Shown: in pieces, positions 35,101 to 45,737 of the stretch
Layout: each line of letters starts with the position of its first letter
Position numbering within the stretch: position 1 is the stretch's first letter
Source of the DNA: Yamagishiella unicocca
Lineage: Eukaryota; Chlorophyta; Chlorophyceae; Chlamydomonadales; Volvocaceae
Direction of reading: 5' to 3'
Length of the DNA stretch: 64,000 bases
NCBI GenBank assembly: GCA_003116995.1
Contig: BDSL01000002.1
Location: 890,001 to 954,000 of the forward strand
Notes under the pieces: model-generated
What the model saw: only the letters and a program-made list of their open reading frames with translations
The model's database searches: none
What the model was told of the DNA's origin: nothing
Program-made: the position numbers and the translations under genes

Positions 35101-35659
35101 TGGTCAGACTGGCCTGAAGGATGCGGAGCTTGACGCTCTCATCGCTGAGACGCTCGGCCTGCGATTTCCCGCGTAAACCTCAGGGATGGTCCAGAGGAAG
35201 CTGCCGGCAACCCCCCGGTCACAAATACACACCGCCTGGAGTGCCTTGATGATCTCGCAGCGCCCCCGAATGGATACGGCGTCATTTGCGAGGAGCTTTT
35301 GGAATGCACTGAGGGCGATGCAGGCGAGTTTCGCGTACTTGGTCTCGCACGCTCGTGCAAATGGAGCGAGGATCTCCTGCGCGGGAGTGCTCCTCGTCGC
35401 ATACAAGAAACTAGCAGCTCTGATTGTCAGCTTTACATGAACTGACCATTGCCTGCTGCACGCCAACCAATCCGCCATGCTCTACGCCGCGGATTTTCTG
35501 AAGAGCGCGCTCCGTCGCTTCCTTAACAGCTGGCAGCTCCGAATGATGAAGCATTCCCATAAGGTTCGTCATGGGGCCCTCCGCCTTCTTAGACTCTGCT
35601 GCCAGTAGCCGCAGGTCCGTCTCGACTACCGAGAGCACAACGTCCGCGGCCATTTTCAT
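20151..35659 (-). CDS. MON2: MON2 Golgi-trafficking scaffold
   Basis: Twenty-five exons total 2599 residues: 35486-35659, 35233-35430, 35069-35158, 34634-34732, 34112-34376, 33622-33770, 33124-33395, 32572-32926, 32077-32230, 31645-31793, 31031-31221, 30357-30663, 29267-29944, 28137-28910, 27587-27682, 26677-27279, 26228-26411, 25700-25869, 25344-25488, 24550-25055, 23827-24171, 23253-23441, 21992-22357, 21449-21694, 20151-21245. Diagnostic blocks: N-terminal DCB domain (VETDLRLLAAESKK, LACIALSAFQKLLANDAVS), TAAATIRQ-AVALIFD, VLTPRNIAALRSLFNLAHRL, LLATDYLASSLPKEHV, VLNVSLTAITMLWNVTDHL, HELFWSLLFDLLITIHRV, MLVHHSRNSEQKQWDETLVL. MON2 is a non-catalytic relative of the large Arf-GEFs at the trans-Golgi/endosome. 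It is longer than human MON2 because of Ala/Gly/Gln/Thr inserts. The 55-bp first intron is the least certain junction. Eight introns carry A/B repeats; intron 22 is mostly a 21-bp array. Confidence 0.92.
22576..23256. repeat. 21-bp minisatellite, about 32 copies, MON2 intron 22
   Basis: A nearly homogeneous array; in the gene sense each unit starts GTGGGGTTACAG and ends AGAGCCAG. Variant units sit only at the two edges. The last six bases of exon 22 (AGCCAG) are already in register with the array, and the donor is the first unit's GTGGGG. It fills most of the 895-bp intron 22358-23252. Confidence 0.95.
24270..24303 (-). repeat. Intron repeat, family A, partial (copy A9)
   Basis: In MON2 intron 20. 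The plus strand reads GCGAGGAAAACCCGTGTACG then ACGAAAAAACATGGAG. It lies 98 bp from the 3' splice site. Confidence 0.6.
24499..24548 (-). repeat. Intron repeat, family B (copy B2)
   Basis: In MON2 intron 20, directly at its 5' splice site. In the gene sense the intron opens GTGGGGGTGGCATGAAAACC, followed by GTGACACGAAAACGACAGG. Confidence 0.65.
24868..24908. repeat. GGT/ACC trinucleotide run coding for poly-Thr in MON2
   Basis: An in-frame run of ACC codons in exon 20 gives about 13 consecutive Thr residues. Confidence 0.85.
25180..25240 (-). repeat. Intron repeat, family C (copy C2)
   Basis: In MON2 intron 19. The plus strand reads ACATCCGCGAATCCACGGCC then GGGCGATGAAGATGGT. Same gene-sense orientation as C1 and C3. 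Confidence 0.65.
25506..25527 (-). repeat. Intron repeat, family A, short remnant (copy A12)
   Basis: In MON2 intron 18: CAAGGAAGACCACGGCAG, 17 bp from the 3' splice site. Short, so possibly chance. Confidence 0.35.
26108..26205. repeat. 9-bp tandem repeat, MON2 intron 17
   Basis: Units alternate CCCTTCGCC and CCTTTCGCC. It would read as a Gly-Ala-Lys repeat if translated, but the phase-1 donor at 26227 and the next acceptor exclude it. Confidence 0.75.
26481..26515 (-). repeat. Intron repeat, family A, partial (copy A10)
   Basis: In MON2 intron 16: GGCTGCAAGGAAAACCCGTG then TAGTAGGAAAGC. 69 bp from the 3' splice site. Confidence 0.6.
27298..27345 (-). repeat. Intron repeat, family A, internally duplicated (copy A11)
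   Basis: In MON2 intron 15: GAGGAAGGCCCGTGGATGC is followed directly by a second GAGGAAGGCCCGCGGATGC. 18 bp from the 3' splice site. Confidence 0.6.
28027..28108 (+). repeat. Intron repeat, joined B and A blocks (copies B3/A8)
   Basis: In MON2 intron 14. CATGCGCCAACTATCCTGTC, AACGGTTTTTATGCC, then CCACGGGTCTTCCTCGAAAC. The CTTCCTCGAAAC end faces exon 14, 28 bp from the donor. This copy links families A and B. Confidence 0.65.
28925..29035. repeat. Imperfect GGAAGCAG-rich tandem repeat, MON2 intron 13
   Basis: Repeats built from GGAAGCAGGAAGCAGGGAGG and AAAGGGTCAA, about 3 copies. Confidence 0.7.
30240..30298 (+). repeat. Intron repeat, family A (copy A6)
   Basis: In MON2 intron 12: CAAAACGTCTGTCCTAAACG, then CATCCACGGGTCTTCCTCG. 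The CTTCCTCG end lies about 58 bp from the 5' splice site at 30356. Confidence 0.75.
31504..31570 (+). repeat. Intron repeat, family A (copy A5)
   Basis: In MON2 intron 10: TGCATGCATCTCAAAACGTC, TGTCCTAAACGTTTTTTTC, CACATCCACGGGTCTTCCTC. About 74 bp from the 5' splice site. It is nearly identical to A6 over 55 bp. Confidence 0.8.
32451..32520 (+). repeat. Intron repeat, family A (copy A7)
   Basis: In MON2 intron 8: CTGCATGCACCTCGAAACG, TTTGTCCTGCACGGC, TACACGGGCTTTCCTTGCAA. About 51 bp from the 5' splice site. Confidence 0.75.
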
Positions 35660-36146
35660 GTGGCAGCTCTTTGAGCTCTCAGGACTACTTCAGAATCTAC
35701 CCCATCGCTTATCGGCTATTCGCGGAACATTGCAATTTGCCTGTTCCGTTAACAAACGCACAGAATGTACATGAGGATTCGGAGCTCGCCTGCCGTACAT
35801 GCAAAACGGGTTATCAGCTCATCACAGCAGGCCCGTCCACCTACGAACGCTCGATTTCAAAAGTTTACGTCACAGCTCGTGCCCTCTGCCCTTGGTCCGC
35901 TTACTGTACTATCTAACATTGCAGACACTTACGCCGACTCCTCTGTGTCTGCGCCAGCAGCTTGATTCGGTCCAAGAGGTACACATTATTCACACCATGC
36001 TCTGATTCAGCGCAGGCCACATTCTACTATTGGATCTTGGAAAACTCCCACTATAAAACCACCTCCGCCGACACCAGCTCGGAGTGCATAAAATGCTGCA
36101 AAGATCTCCCAAATCCCGCGAACACTTATTGCTTCAAAATGCATTC
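35660..36146. other. Spacer between MON2 start and phosphatase end
   Basis: No gene is supported in these 487 bp between two minus-strand genes. It should contain the MON2 promoter and the phosphatase 3' UTR. Confidence 0.5.
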
Positions 36147-39100
36147 TCATGCCTGCTCGCCAAACTTGCCAGCGTCTCGGCTGGGGCGCGGCGGGGTTGG
36201 GTATTGGTTATCCTTCAGCGCTGCCCAATGGAACGCCCCTGTAGTGCCGCACTGCGCACGCTGCGATGCGATATCGCACTCCTGCTGGCTCTCGTGTTCC
36301 TGCATACCGCTCGACTGCTGCTGTGATCCGTCGTAGCATCTACCGGCGGTGTCGTCTCCCCCCCGCGGAACGTCAAGGTGGTATATCGCAGCCGGCACCA
36401 GTGCGTCGCCCACTTGGAAAGGGACACCACCGCAGCCACTGTCGTTGACCCCACCGCCACTGCTTACACCCGCCGCAGCATCGCTCGCACTGCTGCTGTT
36501 GGTATCGTTGGCAGCTTGATCAATGCGCCTGCCCAAGCTCAAGCGGCGCCGCTGGGGTTGCTGTCGATCTCCCGACCTCGGTGCCGGGGAGGCATGACTT
36601 AGATCCAGTCCTGGCGGAAACGGAGGTTGGCAAGGAGGCGACGGTGACGAGACGACGAACAAATCGTCTGTGCCCGCGACATCCACTTCCATGCCTGCAG
36701 CGTCACCAGTCATTTGTTGGCCGATGGGGTCCCTGAAGCACGGCACCTGCACTTGTGTCTGCATTCGGCCGTTGTTATCGGAGCCCGGGCCATCTGCTGG
36801 GGTTGCCGACGAGGCTGCCGGGATGTGCTCGTGCTCTGACGTGGCCACCGTGGGCTGATGCAGGTCTTGATCCGGGTCAGTGTCGTCCTCAGCATAGGTA
36901 AGGCTGAGCGAATGCAACACCGTCATCGATAGCTCCAATGTCAACACCGTCCCATCGCCGTCGCTGTCCGTGTCATCGTTGCGTGGATCGCGATCAGCCC
37001 CAATTGATCCGGAAATGCCATCCAGCGGGACGTTGCACCACCCGTCTTGGCTGACAGTCTCCTCTTTCGTCTTGCACTTCTCTCTAGCGGTATTGCTGAA
37101 CGTGTCATCCCGGCGCCCTTTCCCCCTCGTTGCTACAAATGCCGGTCCTGCGCCCGGGGCATCGTTTGATTGGTGCGAGGGCTCGAGACGCTCGTGGTTG
37201 CCTTGACGTCGTTTTGACGGGCTCTGGCCAAGGGGCTTACGTTGATCTTGGTCGTTTGTCTCGGACAGGTTTTGGTCTGGCTCGACATCGGTGACGTCAC
37301 CATCGTCGTCGCAGTAAGTGAACCCCGGCGGACGCGGGCGCAGCGTTGCTTCGAGGCGCATGGCCTCGACCTCGATGCTGGGCATGCCCTCTGCAGGCAG
37401 GATGATGGACAAGGACAGGTTGCTGTGAGTTTGGGACAAGCGCAGACTGCGCGGGGTATGGTCAGGACCAGCGACTGCAACTAGGGAGGGTTATATGAGG
37501 ACACAGTACGGGTTGGCTGTGAAGACGTTTGGCCTGCCGAGTTCATCTGTGTCCCAGGACCATGGGTAGTGCAACAGGACAGCAGCAGCTACATGCTGCC
37601 TAGCTACTCCGTAACGCACCTTCGTCGGTGGCGAGGGCCAAGTGCAGGATGCAGCCGTGGTTGTCGCCGTGCCCACCGTAGTTGACTGCGGAGAAGAACG
37701 TTATGACGCGGCCGCCGAAGGCCAGTTCTAGACCTTCCTGTATGCACTCGTGGCCTCGCAGGATGGCGGTGATATGGTTGCGCTGCAGACAGGGCCAAGA
37801 ATTGCATAGGCAGGGTGAGATTTGCAGGGAAAGGGGTCTGGGCGCCCTTTGACATGGGCGTACCCTACCCGCGCTGCCCGCCCCACCTAATCCTATCTAC
37901 CCGCTCGCCCGCGCGTGACCTAAGCATACCCGGCAGAAGTCGCGGACACGGTCCGCTCCATAGCTCACGATGCCGCCACTGTAGTTGTCGCGCTTATTGA
38001 ACAAGAGGCCGTTGTGGTTGTCGTCGGGGGCAGGGTCGGACCAGACCTGGAGGCAGAATAAATAGCGTTGTCATGACACGCAATCAACGCGGATGCTGCG
38101 GGTTGGCAACCTCGAGCCCACGCTGGAGCGGCAATCGACATGGGTCATTGTCAAGCGGCCGTATCGACCAGTATACCACATCAACTGTCCCCGGAGGCGC
38201 AAAACTCACCAACTCGAGCATGACTTGCTCCGCAATGTCGAACATTCCCCCGCGGACCGGCCGCTGCACGCTGCTGATCTGCGCTAATCTTTCCAGCCGT
38301 CCAATGCCTCCGTGTACCATAAGATAGCGGCTGGGCACAAAACGGCGGGCCCGCCGCAGTGGGCGGGTGCGATCGGGGCTCTCGCATGGCTGCGTGTCGT
38401 CCTCGGCGCACGGCTCGGGCTCACCTATGTGAGTAGTAGTAGCTGTTACAGTGCGTTCCAGACCAGAAGGTAGAACCATCAGGCACATCGCCTGACACTG
38501 AAGGAGACGAAAGAGACAGAAACCGACGTGCACCGAAACAAAGGCAAACAAACCACCACAACACCAGCCGACAGGCCGGAGGCAAAACAGCAGCAGCCAG
38601 CACCCAGGGGGAATTTGCGCTAGGTAGGATATATGACGTTCTTGTTCTTCCAAACAAAGGTAAAGCACAGCACGAACTAGGCACGCGGTACAGGCTATCG
38701 CGTTATCTCTTACCTTCGTAGCCAGGAGGCACCGCAATGGCTGCCAACGGCAGATAGTCGAAGCTGTCGTTAAAGTCATCGAAGAGGGCCTCGCCACGGA
38801 GACGGCCCCACTTGGAGGTTAGCTCATCCTGCGATTCATAATTGCCGGTTGTAAGAAGACCAACAGGCTCCCAAGACCGCGCCTTTCAGGTTCTGGTCAT
38901 TCGCACAACCAACACCCCTTCCTGTCACGTTCAATTCACCTTGAATCCGTAATACCCGTTGATGTTGGCGATCTGCGATTAAACAGGATTCATGTTGCGA
39001 TAGGTGTAAGGTCAGACACTGCGTGATGCGCGCGGTTGGGAGAGGTCTGTTTGGCGCCCTCCGCCTATCGTACCATGATACTGACCTCATGGTTACCTCG

Positions 39101-39752
39101 CAAGAGGACGATATGCTCGGGCCACTTGATCTTAAGCGCGTACAGAAGCAGGACGACCTCGCAGCCGTACGGCGTGCGGTCTACGTAGTCCCCAATGAAG
39201 ACCCACGGTATGCTGCGCAACAAAAAGTTGACAAGTAAGGCCACGAGCCGTCGCTCGCTATTAGTCATGGTCTGGCGGCGACGGACTCGCCGTCAACATC
39301 GATTGTAAAGCAAGCGCCCAGCGTGATATCATACCTGCCATCGGGTGCCCCCGACCAGCCCCACATGCGCATCAGGTCAGCGAATTGGCCGTGCAAGTCC
39401 GAGACCACACGGCAAGGTGCTGCGCGCAAAGATCCCGTGTTATAGCGGAATTGCAATAAAATCATGATGAACATGTCGACAGCAAGCGAGGTTGCCGCTG
39501 ATGCCTCACCAGAAACGTACAACAAAGTATCTTGCTGGGCGAACAGGCTTCGCGCCTCCACTATTATGTGCTGAATCTCCTCATACGTGAAAAGGCTTGA
39601 CAGTTTGGGGATCTGCGCTTCCTCGAATGACTGGCTAGGCTGGAAAAGTGCATCGAGCACCCGTTGATGTATTGGGCGAACGTCACCTCCCTGCAAAAGC
39701 GTTGCAACTTTCAGCTCTCATGTGTTAACAGAAGGCATATACGGCCTACCAT
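36147..39752 (-). CDS. PPP-family Ser/Thr phosphatase, PPKL/BSU1-like catalytic domain
   Basis: Exons 39750-39752 (ATG only), 39510-39690, 39335-39419, 39086-39212, 38940-38972, 38733-38828, 38210-38491, 37930-38046, 37620-37782 and 36147-37474 join into 804 residues. All PPP metal and catalytic motifs are present: SDLHGQ (Asp69, His71), GDYVDR (Asp98), RGNHE (Asn130, His131), VHGG (His235), RGHE (His319), FFSAVNYGG. The sequence VHGGIGR plus LVWSDP points to the PPKL/BSU1 (Kelch phosphatase) branch, but no kelch repeats are visible upstream. About 50 extra residues precede VHGG. A roughly 440-residue acidic, Ser/Gly-rich tail of unknown function follows. Exon 6/7 (38733, 38491) uses a weak GTGCCT donor because the stronger GTAAGAG at 38713 breaks the frame. 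The start is inferred: ATG lies directly before a donor and a 59-bp intron. Confidence 0.8.
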
Positions 39753-41176
39753 TGTCAGGTAAGAACAGAACAAGTCAGCAGTCACAATCAGATGGGAAGT
39801 CGAATTTGCCGGAGCACGCATTTACTAGTTGCCTATCCTTGCCATGTAACGAAATTCTGCACATGCAGCAGCTGAGGTGTAGAACCACATGGAAGCTGGG
39901 GCCGCAAGACCACAACCCAAAGTCAGAGGAGCCCACCTTGAGGGCTACCGTACTGCTCCCACGCCTTGTATGCGCCTCGTGGATTGGAACGCTCCTCACA
40001 AACTTTCCATGCTGGTCAAATGACTTCACAAGTGGCGACAAACGAGCGCCTGTGTGTGTGTAAGACACGTTACGATGTCCGTTGGTGACATGTTGGGCAT
40101 CAGTTATCACGCTTACCGGACTGGTTCGCCAACGAGCATGTCTTTGCAGGAGTAAGCATAGCGGATGGATAGCCGCAAACCTGTACATGGCCAGAAATGT
40201 TTGAGGCTCCACCGAGGCAGGCAATTCGGTGGCAGCAGGCCACGCACCTGGCCAGCCATCCCTCAGCAGCTACTGATCAACATGTGGGATTGACAGTATA
40301 CGTATTCTTGAGAAACTGTCGCAAAGGTGCGCGTCGCACATCTTATTGGTTTGGGATCCAAGACAAAGGGGCCCGATGATTTGCTCCAATTATCGTTGGC
40401 TGAAGGTACGAACGCTCCTGTGCTTGTATCGCTGTATGGAGGCTCAATATGCCTGTAATGCCAATATTTGGGATAACGGGGACAACATAGCTTGCTGCCG
40501 CTTCACGTATTCGGCTCACATGTCGAATTTGCCCGCAACCACAAGGGACCTCGAAGTGCTTCGTCGCTGCATGCGGTGATCATGCAGATGATTGCATTCC
40601 CAAGCACTATCTAACATCCCCCCAGGTGCCTAACACGTACACAGTTGTCAACGGTAGCTCCTGTAACGCCAGAGGGGGTTAAGGACTGACAAGCGCGTAC
40701 TGCATTTCTTTCGAGCAAAAAGAATCATACATACATTGAGAGTTTGGCAAGGCGCTGATGCATCGCCTTGCCTGCGGGAATTGACAGGACAGCACGACAG
40801 CTCGTGAACGACAGCTGGCGAAACGAAAACAATCGGTTGGATTGCCAAACACAACTTTGCTGCATGTTGCCTATCTTAAATAACATACTTATCTTCACAT
40901 ACCGGCTGCATGCTTTCTCGTAACGTTGTGGCACCCGGCTAGGTGCACGGTTCATAACTTTATTTGGGACTGCATGCCGATTGCGGCCATCGCTTTACCA
41001 AGTCTACGACGAAAGAAAACGACTTTGCTGTGCTCTGCGCCTTACGCGTGATTTGTCCAAACATCACTCACCATATCACTCACCATCCATTTTCGGCAGA
41101 GATAATAGTGCGAGTACTAGCTCTTCGAAACCAGTATATTACCTGATGATGTTTCGTCGCGATAAGGGGAGCTGAT
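39753..41176. other. Divergent intergenic region, phosphatase / CDK
   Basis: No gene is supported. The tract looks less GC-rich than its surroundings and separates two diverging genes. I looked for kelch-type exons on the minus strand (the 39775-40224 frame) and found none. Confidence 0.5.
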
Positions 41177-44100
41177 ATGAGCGGGGCGTGCCAGCCTGCT
41201 CCCCTGCCGGTGCTGGACCCAGTTTCGAACTATGAGAAATTGCACCGGATTGGGGAAGGAACCTATGGCGTCGTATGTAAGTGTGCTTACCAGCTAAGCG
41301 TCTCTGCTTCTTTCTGTGCGCGGTGATGGAATGAGGGAGTCGGCGGGTTGGTCCCAGGGTACGTGCACGCATACCTCCTTGCATACCACATCCTGGCAGT
41401 CCCCAGCCACCTGCAGTTTCAGCGTGATGCTATCGCAACTCGACCTCGTCGCCCTCAGTAGTGGGCTGATGTTCTCGGATGTGTCGTCTTAAGGGGTGAT
41501 CTCTTTTGTTTATCCATTGTGCCCGGCTGATGCTCCGACGCGCACTCCCACTACTCCCATCCCCATGATCCTCCCCGCTGCCGTTGCCTGACCAGGAACA
41601 CTCACCTGCCCCGGCCTTGGGCCGATTCCCCTTCCCTCCCCTCCCTCTCGCCGGCCTCTCTCGGGGCGGCCTCCCGCCCCAACCAAACGCCTCACACCGA
41701 CACTGGACGCCGCCGCACTGCCGTCGCTGCCTCTGCTTCCGACCTGGCTGACCCGGCGATGTGCCGCCGCCACGACGCCGCCAACCGCTGCCGTTCGAAA
41801 CCTTTGGTCGCCGACCACTGCCGCCGCCTGCACCGCCTCCGCCTCCGCCGCTGCCACCGTCACGCGCGCATCGCCTGCCACGTGGCCCCCCTTCGTGCCC
41901 ACCCTCTTTCCTCCCGCGGCCATGTACACGCCTACCCGCCCATCGATGCCTTCTGTCACCACCTCGTCTGCCATTTGACAACACATGCACACACCTCGCG
42001 TCTCGGGCACTGCCGTCGCTGCCACCCTGCTCCCCGCCGCCATCCTCGTCTCCGTTGCCGAACCATCTGACACGGCCACTCCAACTGATCCACTCGGACG
42101 TCGGCTTGCTTGCCGGCGCCACTCTCGCTGCCGCCGTCTCCCCTGACCCCCCGCGTTTACCGCCTGTACCGCGTGTCGTGATTGCAACCGCGCGATGCCA
42201 ACCCCCGGGCCTGCGCCCGCACCGTTCGTCCTCTTGCCGTACGCTGGTCTTCCTGACTCGGCTGCTGCTGCCGCAACCGCCAACTGTCGGGGAATCGCCA
42301 ACCCGTCACCTCTGCTGCGTCATCTCGCTGGCGTCTCGCCGCGCCTGGTGTCGCCCGCTGCGCCCTGCCCGCCCGCCCTCCCTGGACCCCGCGTCCCCGC
42401 CGTGCGACCGCTGCAGACAAGGCCCGCGACCGCACCACAGGCGAAGTGGTGGCGCTGAAGCGGGTGCGCTTCGACCGCTCGCGGGACGGAGTGCCCGTCA
42501 CCTCGGTTCGGGAGCTGCGAGTGCTGCAGGAGTGCCGCCACCCAAACATCGTGGCGCTCAAGAAGGTGGTCACAGGCTCGCAGGCGGACAGGTGGGTGGG
42601 TCCAAGGGAGGATGAGAGGAAACCCGTAGGTCGGCACTCTAGACACATGAGAAGGACAGACTAGAAAACGTTTGGGAGACTGGTTTGCAAATGCATGCTG
42701 GAGGCCTTGGCTTAGGTCTGTAAGTTGGTGCGGGGTGAGTAGAGACAGCCGGCGCGTTGAAGACCTTGGGCAGGCGACGGGGTGGGTGTTGGAAAGGTGT
42801 CGCCTTCCACCTGATTGCGCAATCGGACCCGGCATCACAGCTATCTCGTCCTGGAGCCGCGGCGGCAACCTCCACCCGCGTCCCTGTTCACGGTCCACCG
42901 TTGCTCCTCAACACCTACCCCAATCCCCCCCGGTCCCCGCGTCCCTCCCTTGCGCCGCCGTTTCCTCCCAGTGTCTTCCTTGTGTTCGAGTACTGCGACC
43001 ATGACCTGGGCCGCCTGCTGGACTCCATGTCCGGGGGGTCGGGGCGGAGGAGCTTCAGCATGTCGGAGGTCAAGTGCCTCATGAGACAGGTGCGGGGGCA
43101 GGGCGCGGGGCGGGGCCCGCGGCGGTAGAGACATTGAGACGGCTTTTGGACTGACGGCTGCTCCAAAATGTAACGCAGCCCTGCCAGCTGTTGCCTCCGT
43201 TGGCCTTCCGGCTGCTACCCCCTCTCTTCGGGGGGACCTCGAGGAACCTGGGCCCCCTCCCCGCGCTCCTCGGCCCTCCGCCCCTCCCGCTGGCCGCGGC
43301 GACGCCCTTCCCTCGCCTGCTTCCCACTACGCTGTGCCACGCGCTGCCTCCCACCCCTCAGCTGCTGGAGGCGGTTGCCTTCATGCACGACCGCTGGGTG
43401 GTCCACCGGGACATCAAGCTGTCCAACCTGCTATACACGAACACCGGCCACCTCAAGCTGTGCGACTTCGGGCTGGCGAGGTGCGCCCGCTGGGTGGCGA
43501 GCCGGCGGAAGGCACGGAGGGGCAGCGAGGCCTGAGCTGATGTGGTGACTCCCGGGTGCTTGTCGTTAGCGCTGGGGCCGGAGGGAAGACGCCCGTCGCG
43601 ACACCCAACGGACAGTGGCTAGCCCTGGTGGCAGTCGCAGCCGCATCCACATGCTCCCCGACTTCCGACCCCCTCCCTCCCTGTCCCCCCGCAGATACTT
43701 CGCCCCATTCGTGATGCCAATGACGCCCAACGTGGTCACGCTGTGGTACCGGGCGCCCGAGGTGCTGCTGGGCAGCGAGGAGTACGACGAGAGCATCGAG
43801 TGAGCGGCGGGGCGACGCGAGGAGTGGGGGGGGGGCCACAGTGTCCGGGCAGGGAGGGACGATGGAGCGGCTCGTGCCATAAGTGGGTCGTGCGCGTCCT
43901 CCTCCTGTCCCCTGCCGCGTGCCTTGTACCCCACTGACCGAACTCCCTGCCCTGGCTGTTCCGCCCTGCCTGCCGGGCTGACCTGCCCCGCCACCCTTCT
44001 ACCTTCATTGCGCCCGTCTTCCGCACCCTCCCCCCCTCTATCCCCTCTACCCCCTCTATCCCCTCTTACCCCCAGCATGTGGAGCTGTGGCGCCGTGCTT

Positions 44101-45737
44101 GCTGAGCTGGTGTCCGGGGAGCCGCTGTTCCCTGCCACCTCGGAGGCGGAGTGCCTCAACATGATGGCGGGGCTGCTGGGGGCGCCCAGCGAGAGGATCT
44201 GGCCGGTGAGAGGGGAGGCACCCGGGGTGACGGAGGAAGCACCCGGGGTGAAGAAGGAAGCACCCGGGGTGAAGAAGGAAGCACCCGGGGTGAAGGAAGA
44301 AGCACCCGGGGTGACGGAGGAAGCACCCGGGGTGAAGGAGGAAGCACCCGGGGTGAAGGAGGAAGCACCCGGGGTGAAGGAGGAAGCACCCGGGGTGAAG
44401 GAGGAAGCACCCGGGGTGAAGGAGGAAGCGCCCGGGGGATGGGGCTGGTGGCAGGGCCTGGGCGCAAGGGAAGGAAGTGTTGATTGGGGCTAAGCGTTGG
44501 CTGGCGAGCGAATCGCCGGTGGGGGGCGCGGACTGGCGGGCTGGCCACGAGCGGCGGACCGGCTGGTCGATAAGCGGCGTGGGGCACAAGCGGGGAGGCG
44601 TGTGCGCTGGGTTAATTATATTTCCATGGCGGCTGTGGCCCAGCCTGCTCGGATCCGCTGCCCCCCGGCACCCAGCCTTCCAGCCCATGTCCAATTGCGT
44701 GATCCCGTTCCCAGTTGCATCCGCGCCTACCCATCCCCACCCCGGGTTGCCCCCGACAACCCCTCTTCCCCAAGGGCATGTCCTCCCTTCCCAACGCCGG
44801 CAAGTTCGTCTTCCCGGAGCAGCCCTACAACTTCCTCCGCCGCCAGCTGCCCCAGCTGAGCGAGCAGGGCCTGCATCTCCTCAATGGATTGCTCACCTAC
44901 GACCCCGACCGCCGCATCACTGCGCGCCAGGCCCTGAGGCACGAGTTCTTCCAGGTGCGGGCGCCCGTGGCGTCAAATGGCTGGGGGGGTGCAACGGCCT
45001 CGGGCTGCAGGCCGCATGGTGGTGCATTGCGTCGCGACCAGCCCATGTGTTCACGCGCACTGCATTCCACGGTACGGCACGCGGTGTGCCGGTGCAACGT
45101 ATGTACCTGCCATGTATCGCGGATCGCGTTACCGGTAGGTGGGGAACATGCCTGCATGCGGTGGGTCGTGTACGGGCGGGGAAGACGAGGGCGCTCGGAA
45201 GCAGGAGGTGTGCGGGCTGGGCTGGCTAATGCAAGGGGAGGGGGCACCCGTGCGGGGTGGGGGCGGCCTACCCGCACTTTCCATCTGCTGAACCGCCTGC
45301 ACGTGCACTTCTCCGCTGCTGGCCCACCTGCACGGGGTGGGGTGCACGACCCCGCTGCCTACCCGGCCGTTCCCGCTCAACCCCGCTGCCGGCCTCCGCA
45401 GGAGAAGCCCTACCCCAAGCAGCCCGCGGACATGCCCACCTTCCCCTCCTCACACGACGGCCCGCGAGCTGGAGCCGGTGGCGCCGGCCACCACCGGCCG
45501 CAGCACCACCAGCAGCTGGGCGCAGGCGGAGGCGGCGGAGGGCAGTACGGCGGCGTCAAGAGGAACTGGTCGGAGGCGGCGGTTGGGCTCTTGGACGCCA
45601 AGCGCCAGGCGCTAGGGACCGGGGGCGCCCGCGGAGGCGGCCTGGACGAGCGGTTCGGGGCGGCTTTCGGCGGCGGGGCGGGTGGGGGCGGGGGCCTGCT
45701 TGACAGCTCGGGTGTGCAGCTGGTGCGGCAGCGGTGA
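41177..45737 (+). CDS. Cyclin-dependent kinase, CDK10/CDK11 type
   Basis: Exons 41177-41276, 42417-42591, 42972-43089, 43362-43480, 43695-43799, 44076-44205, 44775-44954 and 45402-45737 join into 420 residues. Motifs: [11 protein letters not shown] (26-34), catalytic VALK (Lys48), cyclin-binding helix PVTSVRE (60-66, compare PISSLRE of CDK10 and PITSLRE of CDK11), HRDIKLSN (Asp148), DFG (166-168), [16 protein letters not shown] with activation-loop Thr181, [22 protein letters not shown] and [16 protein letters not shown] 90-residue Gly/Gln-rich tail ends it. Relatives act in transcription, splicing and cell-cycle control with cyclin M or L; which applies here cannot be decided. The intron 7 side of exon 7 uses a CCAAG acceptor. 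The 1.1-kb first intron is C-rich. Intron 2 holds repeat A4 and intron 6 a 21-bp minisatellite. Confidence 0.9.
42614..42715 (+). repeat. Intron repeat, family A, extended (copy A4)
   Basis: In CDK intron 2: GAGAGGAAACCCGTAGGTCG, AGAAAACGTTTGGGAGAC, AATGCATGCTGGAGG. It starts about 22 bp after the donor at 42592 and carries an internal insertion relative to other copies. Confidence 0.7.
44218..44438. repeat. 21-bp minisatellite, about 10.5 copies, CDK intron 6
   Basis: Units contain GCACCCGGGGTGA and AAGGAGGAA. The array starts 12 bp after the 5' splice site at 44206 and resembles the donor region (CCGGTGAGAGG). Confidence 0.95.

Noticed and set aside
39775..40224. 149-codon minus-strand frame upstream of the phosphatase
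   Set aside because: Checked as a possible kelch region; it has no kelch-type Gly-Gly or Trp/Tyr spacing and no good splice sites.
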